Shown piece by piece: positions 1 through 5,662 of a stretch of DNA of 6,388 bases (position 1 is the stretch's first letter; each line of letters starts with the position of its first letter). The notes under the pieces were generated by a model, which saw nothing but the letters and a program-made list of their open reading frames with translations, ran no database searches and was not told where the DNA came from. This DNA is from Clostridiaceae bacterium (GTDB lineage: Bacteria > Bacillota > Clostridia > Clostridiales > Clostridiaceae), in the NCBI GenBank assembly GCA_003510765.1, contig DOKV01000118.1, forward strand, positions 1 through 6,388. Reading direction: 5' to 3'. Made by a program: the position numbers and the translations under genes.

Positions 1-408
1 CGAAAAGATCACAAAATAGATGAAACCTTTGACAAGAGCAAACCCCTAAGCATGCAAGGGCTAAGAAAAGAATTTTTGGATGAAAAAAACCAGATGATGA
101 TTCATGAATCCTTGCATTTTCTACCTGGAGACACCATTTATGTGGAAGATGACGTGCAGGAAGTGTTCTATGACGAAGAAGCAGATGTCACCTACCTCAC
201 CTTTTTTGCCGATGACGGTTTTCATGAGTCCGTGGGTTTTAAAGGAAATGAACTAAGCCGATTTGGAGAGGGGACGCCTAAGCGCGTGTCCTTCAAGTTT
301 CAAGTGAAAGGGATGCTGCCTTACTCTGATAGGTTTCAGATTCTAGATTATAATGAACTGTATCAAGAAACGGGAGAGGTTCCTCCGGTGGAACCCTTTT
401 TACCCTAG
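1..408 (+). CDS. Hypothetical protein, 5' end beyond the left edge
   Basis: The reading frame ends in TAG at 406-408 and is open without a stop back to base 1, so the gene probably begins outside the window. The first internal ATG (52) has no convincing Shine-Dalgarno sequence before it, and neither does the ATG pair near 94. From the ATG at 52 there are 118 residues. The product is soluble-looking and strongly acidic (for example YVEDD and FYDEEAD), with alternating hydrophobic and charged residues that suggest beta strands, and a proline-rich end (PPVEPFLP). No signal peptide or membrane segment is visible in this part. A small membrane protein gene starts 30 bases downstream on the same strand, so the two may be co-transcribed. 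I do not recognise the family and assign no function. That it is a real gene is supported by the protein-like composition and by the well-formed neighbour just downstream. Confidence 0.6.
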   Translation, partial: RKDHKIDETFDKSKPLSMQGLRKEFLDEKNQMMIHESLHFLPGDTIYVEDDVQEVFYDEEADVTYLTFFADDGFHESVGFKGNELSRFGEGTPKRVSFKFQVKGMLPYSDRFQILDYNELYQETGEVPPVEPFLP

Positions 409-438
409 AAAATGAAGAACATCTGAGGAGGAAAATTC

Positions 439-810
439 ATGAAGATCATTGAAATTTTAAAAGGGGAGAAGGATGTGGACCAAAAGAGCTATGTCCTCTG
501 GACCCTACCCTTTGCCCTGTACTTGACCGTATTACTCTTTTTCACCAGTGAGTCTAGATTGGATCAGTGGGGACGAAGGTTCATGGACATGGACCCTTCC
601 CTGGTGAACAGACTGTTACTTCTCATGTTTGGCCTCTCCATCTTTGCCATGGTCTGGATATTACTTCTATCCGCCAAGCGATTTGATCTTTTTGGACAAT
701 CCCCCTATATGGCCCTTTGGATGCTCATCATCCCAGCGTCCCCGGTGATCTACTTGTATTTGGCATTGAAGAAAGATTTGTATTATGTGAAAGAGCGAGA
801 AAAACTGTAG
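439..810 (+). CDS. Small three-helix membrane protein, unknown function
   Basis: A 123-residue protein with a clear start: GAGGAGG at 425-431 stands seven bases before the ATG. It has a short charged N-terminus (about residues 1-16), then three hydrophobic segments at about 20-36, 58-76 and 92-108, and a basic, charged tail (KKDLYYVKEREKL). The stretch from the second to the third helix, with RFDLFGQSPYMALW followed by IIPASPVIYL, recalls the arrangement in DUF805-type membrane proteins (a basic loop with a small aromatic motif, then a proline-containing helix). That is a weak resemblance noticed by eye, not an assignment. It lies 30 bases after the preceding ORF and is followed about 50 bases later by a strong stem-loop terminator, so it is the last gene of its unit. 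The function is unknown. Confidence 0.75.
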   Translation: MKIIEILKGEKDVDQKSYVLWTLPFALYLTVLLFFTSESRLDQWGRRFMDMDPSLVNRLLLLMFGLSIFAMVWILLLSAKRFDLFGQSPYMALWMLIIPASPVIYLYLALKKDLYYVKEREKL

Positions 811-860
811 AAGCGCTTTTGGCCAAGGGGCTATTAGGGCTATTACACAGAAAAAACCAC

Positions 861-911
861 AGAAGGTCTTCAAGGGAAGCGTAAAAACTTCTCTTGAAGA
901 CCTTCTTTTTT
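861..911 (+). terminator. Rho-independent terminator between convergent units, possibly bidirectional
   Basis: Bases 861-879 pair with 888-906 to form a 19-bp stem: 14 perfect pairs, one G-U wobble, then four more pairs. The loop is 8 bases (880-887) and a T run follows at 906-911. This is a textbook terminator for the plus-strand genes ending at 810. On the minus strand the same stem has one A-C mismatch and is followed by GTGG and then six T, so it may also stop the carotenoid operon, whose last stop codon is 36 bases away. No other terminator candidate lies between the two convergent genes. Confidence 0.85.
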
Positions 912-942
912 GTTGACCAAGGAGAAAGGGTAGGGATTCATC

Positions 943-2388
943 TTAAGACTTCACAAAGAGAAAATACCCAATGAGGGCCACCAATGTAAGGCTTAGTAGA
1001 TTCACTGTATTGTTGGAGATGAACTGAAGCCCTTTTTTGGGCAGATCTTTGGCATGAAGAGGCGCATCTTGAAGTCTTCCGGAGAGATCTTCATAGCGTC
1101 TTTGGAGGGTGGCCCCCAGGACACTGTCTAGAAGGCTTCCCAAGATGCCCAAGAGAATCCCCAAGAAGAAGGCCTGTAGACCAAAGCGAAGATAAATGGG
1201 GATGGATAGCAAAATGCTACCCAGGAGTCCAGCCAAAAGTCCTTGTAGTGTAACGCCTCCGGAGACCCCATTTTTCAGGGGCTTTCCCGTGAGGATATGA
1301 TAGACTTTACCCTTGGCCATCATACCAATTTCTGAGGAAAAGGTATCGGCAGACGCAGCGCTAAACACGACCAATGAGAGGAATAGATACAAGGGATCCC
1401 CTAGAAAGTAATAGCACCAAACAAGGATCACCGCAGGCAAGGAGTTGGCCAGTACTTGCTTCCAGTTTCTAGGCCCTGGATGTTCTTGGGTTTTTTCGGC
1501 GGCAATTTTGAAAGGGTTTTTCAGTTTGCTGACGCCAGTCCCTAAGAGGAAAAAGAGAATCAAACTCCACCCAATGTAAGGCCCACCAAGGCCATAGAGG
1601 GTCACCGCCGTAAGAAGAGCGGCCACCATGCCATCTTCAGTGATGCTCTGTTTCGTATAGGCATAAAGGAGAACGCCTAAAGAAATCAGGAGATAGAGAA
1701 AGTAGGGCACTGTCCCATAGGCATAGCTGATCACCGCAAAGAGTCCAGCGCCCATGGGCAAAGTCAAATTGTCACACCCTCTTTTTCCTATGAGCTCCAT
1801 GAAGGCAGAAAAGAAGGCGGTGAGTATGGCGATGAAGAGCACCAAGGGAAGAGAAAAGGCACGGCTGAAATCTCCTTGGAAGGCATAGAGACAAAGGGCG
1901 GTGATGAAAAAGGCGAAAAAGGCCACCGTTAGGGTGCCCACCAGGGTCTTTTCCTTGGCAAAGGGGAAGGGTTTTCTTTTGCCAAAGGCTTTTCCTGTGA
2001 TGGCGGCGAAGCCATCGCCATAGGCCATGGTCAATATGCCGATGTAGGGAAGGGCCCTGTAGCCAAGGAGAAATCCAAGGCCGGATAAGACAAAGAGGCT
2101 CACGGCATAATAGACAGTGCCAAGGCTGTCATCATCTCGCTCCATGGCTTTGATGAGGGTGTATTTTAAGCTGAGACTGTTGATGAGGATGAAGGTGAAG
2201 GGCACCAACACCACAGCCCAGAGCTCCGTGAAAAGGGGGGTGAGAAACACCCAGTGGCCCACCAAAATGTGCACCACCTTTCGAGAGGTTTCCGTAGCTC
2301 CTTCGGAGAACTTGGCCACCAATGTGGCGATGCCAATGACAAGTAAGGTGTAGGCCATGGAGGCCAAAAGTCCAAATAGATTGTCCAT
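943..2388 (-). CDS. Fused prenol kinase-like (VTE5/SEC59) and DUF92 (VTE6/TMEM19) membrane protein
   Basis: A 481-residue polytopic membrane protein with two family signatures in one chain. Residues 1 to about 220 look like the phytol/dolichol kinase and CTP-transferase family: ETSRKVVHI (33-41), DDDSLGTVYY (85-94), GDGFAAITGKAFGKRK (124-139), KTLVGT (147-152) and DNLTLP (206-211). From about 235 the sequence is DUF92: RNWKQVLANS (307-316), ADTFSSEIG (347-355), GVSGGVT (374-380), DSVLGATLQ (421-429) and SNNTVNLLS (458-466). Known for the families: plant VTE5 makes phytyl phosphate, its relative FOLK acts on farnesol, and VTE6 (DUF92) makes phytyl diphosphate. Inference: one protein could turn a prenyl alcohol into its diphosphate in two steps at the membrane. 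The ATG at 2388 has AAGGA just upstream and lies 24 bases after the crtM-like stop, so it is the last gene of the operon. The true substrate is unknown; farnesol or geranylgeraniol fits the neighbours. Confidence 0.85.
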   Translation of the reverse strand: MDNLFGLLASMAYTLLVIGIATLVAKFSEGATETSRKVVHILVGHWVFLTPLFTELWAVVLVPFTFILINSLSLKYTLIKAMERDDDSLGTVYYAVSLFVLSGLGFLLGYRALPYIGILTMAYGDGFAAITGKAFGKRKPFPFAKEKTLVGTLTVAFFAFFITALCLYAFQGDFSRAFSLPLVLFIAILTAFFSAFMELIGKRGCDNLTLPMGAGLFAVISYAYGTVPYFLYLLISLGVLLYAYTKQSITEDGMVAALLTAVTLYGLGGPYIGWSLILFFLLGTGVSKLKNPFKIAAEKTQEHPGPRNWKQVLANSLPAVILVWCYYFLGDPLYLFLSLVVFSAASADTFSSEIGMMAKGKVYHILTGKPLKNGVSGGVTLQGLLAGLLGSILLSIPIYLRFGLQAFFLGILLGILGSLLDSVLGATLQRRYEDLSGRLQDAPLHAKDLPKKGLQFISNNTVNLLSLTLVALIGYFLFVKS

Positions 2389-2412
2389 AGGATCTTCCTT
2401 TCGTAGTTACTT

Positions 2413-3363
2413 TCAGGACGTCAGGTCTTTGGAGAGGACAGAGGCTTTTAAGAGGAGTTTTCCTCGGGTCCATGCATCCGTATAGTTTCTTTTGGTGAAG
2501 ACATTGTACTGGGCAGCTTTGGCCACATCCCCAATGGCTTCATAAAGATGGGCAGCGGATAAAAGAGGCATTCGTGCAGATTCGTGAACGTATTTCAGGA
2601 ATGGCCAAAAGGCTCGGTAGCGCTTCCTAGCTTCTTCATGAAGTGTATCAAATAAAGCTTTAAAGTGCTCAGGAATAGCCTCTTCCACCTTTTCTCCAGG
2701 GGTCTTAGAAAGAGTCACTAGGGTATCCATAGATAGGCCGTGGGCGGCTAAAGAGTCCTTAGGCAGGTAAAGCCGTTGACGCTCCCGAAGATCTTCCCCA
2801 ATATCCCGAAGGATGTTGGTCAGCTGCATGGCTACGCCCAGGTCTTCTGCAGCTTTAAGAAAAGCCTGGTCTTTTAGGAGGCTTTGTTCTTTTACTAGAA
2901 GAGGCAGAAGCATCAGCCCCACGGACCCCGCCACTTGGCGGCTATAGAGGAGGAGGTCACTAAAAGTCTCCATCTCCCGCTGGTAGAGGTCACTGCGCTG
3001 ACCTTCCAGCTGGGAGAGAAGGGGGGTTATGGGCACCTGAAACCGCGCCAGGGTATCCTCTAAGGCAGGCCAATAGGTGGGCACCCTTTGGGTGGGGATG
3101 CTCCCTCTACCATAGAAGGCCTGGAGTCTTTCTTCCAGGGCGTCTAAACCTTCTTCTTTCTCCTGGAGACTAAGGCCTCTTTTTTCGTCATCGGCCAAAT
3201 CATCCGCTTCTCGATTAAAGGCATAGAGGGCACACACCCCCAAATAGCGGTCCCGGGGCAAGTGCTTAAAGGCTTCATGGAAGCTTTTGGCCCGATGTTT
3301 CATGATGGATGCTGCCTCTAGGTAGGCTTTTTGTAAGGCGTCCCCTTCTTTGTATGTAGCCAT
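2413..3363 (-). CDS. crtM: Squalene/phytoene synthase family, probably dehydrosqualene synthase (CrtM-like)
   Basis: A 316-residue trans-isoprenyl diphosphate synthase that performs head-to-head condensation of two prenyl diphosphates. The two Mg-binding aspartate regions are intact: READDLADDE (51-60, a DxxxD arrangement) and LTNILRDIGEDLRERQRLYLP split as LTNILRDIGED (181-191) and RQRLYLP (195-201). Between them is YSRQVAGSVG (140-149), matching the family's Y-C-x-x-V-A-G segment but with Ser for the usual Cys. It is about 30 residues longer than Staphylococcus CrtM. Its ATG overlaps the desaturase stop by one base (TAATG), which implies translational coupling. AGGAGA lies 12 bases upstream of the ATG, inside the end of the desaturase gene. 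The choice of C30 (farnesyl diphosphate) over C40 rests on the CrtN-like partner and is an inference; the family assignment is firm. Confidence 0.9.
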   Translation of the reverse strand: MATYKEGDALQKAYLEAASIMKHRAKSFHEAFKHLPRDRYLGVCALYAFNREADDLADDEKRGLSLQEKEEGLDALEERLQAFYGRGSIPTQRVPTYWPALEDTLARFQVPITPLLSQLEGQRSDLYQREMETFSDLLLYSRQVAGSVGLMLLPLLVKEQSLLKDQAFLKAAEDLGVAMQLTNILRDIGEDLRERQRLYLPKDSLAAHGLSMDTLVTLSKTPGEKVEEAIPEHFKALFDTLHEEARKRYRAFWPFLKYVHESARMPLLSAAHLYEAIGDVAKAAQYNVFTKRNYTDAWTRGKLLLKASVLSKDLTS

Positions 3364-4634
3364 TACTGAAAGTCATCTCCTGGTTCATCTCGACGCAGCT
3401 CTTCGGCGCAGATTTTGCCGGACTCTAGAACGATGGGCACGCCTGCCCCTGGATGGGTACTGCTTCCAGTGAAGTAGAGTCCTGCCACCTCCAGAGATTT
3501 TGCTTGTGGTCGCCAGTGATTGCTTTGGCGCAAGGTGGGTTGAAGGCCAAAGGTGGCTCCTCTATAAGCGGAGAAGTTTTTCTCAAAGTCTTCTGGGGTG
3601 AAGATGCGTTCTACAGAAATCTCTTCTTTAAGATTTTCTAGACCTGGAATCTCTTTCAAGGTGGCCAAAGCCCGTTGACGATAATGGTCGATGGTCTCCT
3701 CAGTCCATGGGTAAGTACCCGTTTCCAGCTCAGACACAGGAATTAAGGTGTAGAAGCTGGATTTTCCTTCAGGGGCCATGGAAGGATCCACCTGGGAAGG
3801 TACATGGAGATAGATGGAAGGGTCTTCAATGAGTCGGCCATCAAAGATCCGGTTCAAGTTGTCTGTGAGGTCTTTGGCGATGATGAAAGTGTGAGGCGCT
3901 AATTTGTCAAAGGTCTTGTCCACGCCCCAGTAAAAGACGAGGCAAGAACAAGAGTAGTCCATGCGCTTTATTTTTTCTGGCGTATATTTCCCCCGCGCGC
4001 TGGCATCTTTCACGAGAGTGGTCATGGTATAGGGAAAATCTGCATTGCTGATGACATAATCCCCTTGCAAGGCTTTGCCCTTCACCGCAACACCCAATAC
4101 TTTTTTGTTGTGGATGAGGATTTCATCCACCTTGCTGTGGTAGTGGATTTTGCCTCCCAGCTCTTCAAAGAGTCTGGCCATGGCGGTGGCCATGGTGTGC
4201 ATGCCTCCTTCGATGAACCATACCCCGTAGAGAAGCTCAATCATGGGGATGATGTTATAAAGGGAGGGGCCATGCTGTGGAGAAACTCCAATGTAGAGGG
4301 TTTGGAAGGAGAGCATTTGCTGCAGGTCTTGATCTGGCATAAATGAAGCCATCATGTGGTCTGCGCTGTCAAAGGTTTTAAGCTTTAAGGCTTGCTGCAT
4401 CATGAAGGGATTGTAGATGTCTTTTTTGTGCCGGAAGGGTCTTGTGATGAAATGGTCTAAGGCCACCTGATAACGGGTATAAATCTCTGAGAGATAGGCC
4501 AAAAACCCCCGGGCATTTTCAGGCCCTTTCTTTTCCACCATCTCCATGAGCTTGGTCAGGTCTGAGCTCACTTCATAATGACGATAAGGGGTATCTTTAA
4601 AATACACTTCATACATGGGGTCCAGGCGTTTCAT
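3363..4634 (-). CDS. C-terminal fragment of CrtN-like desaturase (substrate domain and family signature)
   Basis: 423 residues, starting at an ATG nine bases after the internal stop and in the same frame. It contains the CrtN-like central region LSFQTLYIGVSP followed by GPSLYNIIPMIELLYG and FIEGGMHTM, the DYSCSC segment, FEGRL-like FDGRLIEDPSIY, APEGKSSFY, and the C-terminal signature YFTGSSTHPGAGVP (from residue 387), which contributes to FAD binding in this flavoprotein family. The similarity is closer to CrtN (C30) than to CrtI (C40), as judged from remembered S. aureus CrtN sequence. It lacks the Rossmann GxGxxG, which is in the upstream fragment. Translation could begin here because AAGGA stands ten bases before the ATG. 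Its stop overlaps the start of the synthase gene. Confidence 0.65.
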   Translation of the reverse strand: MKRLDPMYEVYFKDTPYRHYEVSSDLTKLMEMVEKKGPENARGFLAYLSEIYTRYQVALDHFITRPFRHKKDIYNPFMMQQALKLKTFDSADHMMASFMPDQDLQQMLSFQTLYIGVSPQHGPSLYNIIPMIELLYGVWFIEGGMHTMATAMARLFEELGGKIHYHSKVDEILIHNKKVLGVAVKGKALQGDYVISNADFPYTMTTLVKDASARGKYTPEKIKRMDYSCSCLVFYWGVDKTFDKLAPHTFIIAKDLTDNLNRIFDGRLIEDPSIYLHVPSQVDPSMAPEGKSSFYTLIPVSELETGTYPWTEETIDHYRQRALATLKEIPGLENLKEEISVERIFTPEDFEKNFSAYRGATFGLQPTLRQSNHWRPQAKSLEVAGLYFTGSSTHPGAGVPIVLESGKICAEELRRDEPGDDFQ

Positions 4635-4640
4635 AGGGAT

Positions 4641-4874
4641 TTAATCCTTAGGGTTACGCCCGGCCAAGGTAAAGACTTCTTCATAGATGGACGGCATCAT
4701 GACTAAAGTGGGGCCCACATCAAAGGTATGGCCCTCTGCTTTGATCTGATGCATTTTCCCGCCAGGGATGGCCCCTTGTTCAAAGATTTCCACCTCATAG
4801 CCTGCATGTTGCAGACGGATGGCGGACGAGAGTCCTGCAATACCGGCACCGACGATGAATACTTTTTTTCCCAT
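4641..4874 (-). CDS. N-terminal fragment of CrtN-like desaturase (FAD-binding Rossmann motif)
   Basis: As it stands this encodes a 77-residue polypeptide. The start is the ATG at 4874, with GGAGG eight bases upstream; a TTG five codons earlier overlaps that ribosome binding site and is unlikely to be used. It holds the dinucleotide-binding beta-alpha-beta unit: VFIVGAGIAGLSSA with GxGxxG at residues 9-14, the acidic E32 at the end of strand 2, PGGKM (37-41), and the conserved FDVGPT (51-56). It stops at NPKD, just where the chain of intact family members continues into the next strand. It contains no substrate-binding part and cannot be an active desaturase alone. Its start lies 54 bases after the marR stop, in the same operon. 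Confidence 0.6.
   Translation of the reverse strand: MGKKVFIVGAGIAGLSSAIRLQHAGYEVEIFEQGAIPGGKMHQIKAEGHTFDVGPTLVMMPSIYEEVFTLAGRNPKD
4645..4649 (-). promoter_or_regulatory. Possible ribosome binding site for reinitiation in the split desaturase
   Basis: On the minus strand AAGGA occupies the codons just before the internal TAA, and the downstream ATG (4634) follows after ten bases. This is an acceptable Shine-Dalgarno match and spacing, so the C-terminal fragment might be translated independently or by reinitiation. It may equally be chance, since the bases also encode the Pro-Lys-Asp at the equivalent place in the intact protein. Confidence 0.35.
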
Positions 4875-4928
4875 TACTAATTCCTCCAATCAGCTGTTGT
4901 TTTCCAGTGTACGTCTAAGGGGGGAAGG

Positions 4929-5348
4929 CTACAGGTCAAAGTGACCTGTTAAGTTATAGCCGACTTTTTGCCTAAGGGTGGCGAAGAGCACCAGCTCTTC
5001 TTCTGTAAAGCCTCTAAAACAGTGGTCTTCCCACTTCTTCATGGTGTCATGGATCTTGGGGAGAAGGGCAAGACTTTTCGTTGTCAGGTGGCAAGTTCTA
5101 CTTCGATGGTCTTCAGGGTCTTCTTCTCTTTGGAGAAGTCCTTGGTGCTCCATGGTCTGGAGGAGCTTGGTGATGTTGGCTTTGTCTGTTTGCAAAAAAG
5201 GCGTCAGCCTTCCTTGGGCGATGCCAGGGACTTTCTCCACCACCAGGAGGACCACCATCTCTCGCCAATCCACTTGAAGGGGCTCTAGGTAGGTGTCTAA
5301 AAGCTGCTTGCCATGTTTGTTGAAGACACTGATGTCACAGATAAACAT
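4929..5348 (-). CDS. MarR-family transcriptional regulator, first gene of the carotenoid operon
   Basis: 139 residues, a usual MarR length. The start is the ATG at 5348, with GGAGG six bases upstream; a longer open frame to 5426 runs through the presumed promoter and is not used. The winged helix-turn-helix is visible: LTPFLQTDKANITKLLQTMEHQGLLQRE has the recognition helix around residues 62-75, split here as LTPFLQTDKANI and TKLLQTMEHQGLLQRE. The wing follows with DPEDHRSRTCHLT, matching the family's D-x-R-x(5)-L-T pattern. The flanking N- and C-terminal helices would form the dimer interface. The gene is the promoter-proximal gene of the operon, and a 15-bp palindrome covers its probable -10 box, so autorepression together with the crt genes is likely. 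A MarR-type protein (CrtR) controls carotenoid genes in Corynebacterium glutamicum and responds to prenyl diphosphates. Whether this one has such a ligand is speculation. Confidence 0.88.
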   Translation of the reverse strand: MFICDISVFNKHGKQLLDTYLEPLQVDWREMVVLLVVEKVPGIAQGRLTPFLQTDKANITKLLQTMEHQGLLQREEDPEDHRSRTCHLTTKSLALLPKIHDTMKKWEDHCFRGFTEEELVLFATLRQKVGYNLTGHFDL

Positions 5349-5374
5349 ACGATCCCTCCCATCCGAGTCGTTTG

Positions 5375-5389
5375 GTTGTATTATACAAC
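5375..5389. promoter_or_regulatory. 15-bp palindromic operator, probable MarR binding site
   Basis: GTTGTAT-T-ATACAAC is a perfect inverted repeat with 7-bp arms around one central base. Its size and symmetry are typical of operators bound by MarR dimers. It lies 26 bases upstream of the marR start codon and completely covers the TATAAT at 5380-5385 on the minus strand, so binding would block RNA polymerase. The assignment to this MarR protein is inferred from position. Confidence 0.65.
5380..5385 (-). promoter_or_regulatory. Probable -10 box of the marR-crt operon
   Basis: A perfect TATAAT on the minus strand, which would start RNA near 5373 and leave a leader of about 25 bases before the marR ATG. 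No good -35 hexamer is found 16-18 bases upstream (the 17-bp position reads AACCCA), so the promoter may be weak or need an activator. The call rests on the perfect -10 and its position. Confidence 0.5.
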
Positions 5390-5470
5390 AATTATCATAA
5401 GGTGGGTTCTTGGAGAAGAAAATCACAAAAAGAAAGGGGGCTGAGGCAAGGTCGTCTGGGAGGTAGACTT

Positions 5471-5617
5471 ATGGAAAAGCTTGTGATTCATGGGATCAGA
5501 GAAGAAGGAAGCTTCGGAAAGGCCTGGGGTAGTTTCCCAAGAAAACACGAAATGTGGTGCAAAATAGAAGTAAGCACGATTCGTGGTTTTCAGAGGATGC
5601 CACAAAGAGCACGGTGA
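5471..5617 (+). CDS. Possible small ORF of 48 residues in the divergent spacer, doubtful
   Basis: An ATG at 5471 is preceded by GGGAGG with a spacing of about seven bases, and the frame stays open for 48 residues, starting MEKLVIHGIREEG and ending in Arg-rich FQRMPQRAR. The product would be basic, soluble and has no motif I recognise. It lies wholly between the marR promoter and the two inverted repeats. The good ribosome binding site is the only positive evidence; the amino acid composition is not convincing and it may be a relic or chance. Confidence 0.15.
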   Translation: MEKLVIHGIREEGSFGKAWGSFPRKHEMWCKIEVSTIRGFQRMPQRAR

Positions 5618-5621
5618 AAAT

Positions 5622-5642
5622 AATTATTGCGAAACAATAATT
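5622..5642. promoter_or_regulatory. Upstream operator-like inverted repeat (copy 1)
   Basis: AATTATTG-CGAAA-CAATAATT is a perfect inverted repeat with 8-bp arms and a 5-base spacer. It overlaps the presumed -35 hexamer (5627-5632) of the promoter for the gene at 5706. A near copy lies 41 bp downstream, centre to centre, close to four helical turns, so two dimers would sit on the same face of the DNA. There is no T run after it and the stem is AT-rich, so it is not a terminator. Confidence 0.6.
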
Positions 5643-5655
5643 TCTGTGCAATACT
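5627..5655 (+). promoter_or_regulatory. Candidate extended -10 promoter for the gene at 5706
   Basis: TTGCGA (5627-5632) and AATACT (5650-5655) are 17 bases apart, each matching four of six consensus bases. TG at 5647-5648 provides an extended -10 element. The predicted start near 5662 falls between the two inverted repeats. The moderate hexamers keep the confidence low, but the fit with the flanking operators supports it. Confidence 0.45.
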
Positions 5656-5662
5656 AGGATTA

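Larger units (their letters stand above)
3363..4874 (-). pseudogene. crtN: Dehydrosqualene/phytoene desaturase (CrtN-like) interrupted by an in-frame TAA
   Basis: Read from the ATG at 4874 to the TAA at 3363-3365, this is a 504-codon frame with one internal stop at codon 78 (TAA, bases 4643-4641). Counting that codon as an amino acid gives 503 residues, almost exactly the length I recall for Staphylococcus CrtN (about 502). There is no frameshift: upstream NPKD, the stop, then IPMKRLDPMYEVYF align without gaps to NYED-Y-IELRQLRYIYDVYF of CrtN, so the stop sits where CrtN has tyrosine. One base change from TAT or TAC would produce it. The FAD-binding GxGxxG is before the stop, and the substrate domain and C-terminal desaturase signature (GSSTHPGAGVP) are after it. 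CrtN removes hydrogens from dehydrosqualene to give diaponeurosporene. Everything outside the stop looks well conserved, suggesting a very recent nonsense mutation, a sequencing error or a genuine split gene. Confidence 0.8.

Noticed and set aside
667..873. Minus-strand open frame of 68 codons near the terminator
   Set aside because: It starts inside the terminator stem and overlaps the small membrane protein gene antisense.
2132..2473. Minus-strand open frame of 113 codons across the synthase/kinase junction
   Set aside because: It overlaps two well-supported genes in another frame, is rich in His, Pro and Gly repeats typical of a shadow frame, and has no family resemblance.
4065..4346. Plus-strand open frame of 93 codons opposite the desaturase
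   Set aside because: It is antisense to strongly conserved CrtN sequence, with no ribosome binding site or motif.
4641..4643. Recoding of the stop as selenocysteine, pyrrolysine or a reassigned codon
   Set aside because: The codon is TAA, not TGA or TAG, and TAA terminates other genes in this window normally.
4630..4660. Frameshift as the cause of the split desaturase
   Set aside because: Translation of the minus strand shows both fragments are in the same frame and align to CrtN with no gap; only the stop codon interrupts.
4875..4889. TTG start for the desaturase five codons upstream of the ATG
   Set aside because: The TTG and the following GAGGAA form the ribosome binding site (GGAGG) for the ATG at 4874, and family proteins begin two to four residues before the FAD-binding strand.
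4968..5288. Two plus-strand open frames opposite the MarR gene
   Set aside because: They are antisense shadows of a conserved winged-helix gene; both have low-complexity Ser/Trp or His runs.
5349..5426. N-terminal extension of the MarR protein to 5426
   Set aside because: It would run through the TATAAT and palindrome, and the internal ATG at 5348 has GGAGG at ideal spacing. The extension has no MarR-like sequence.
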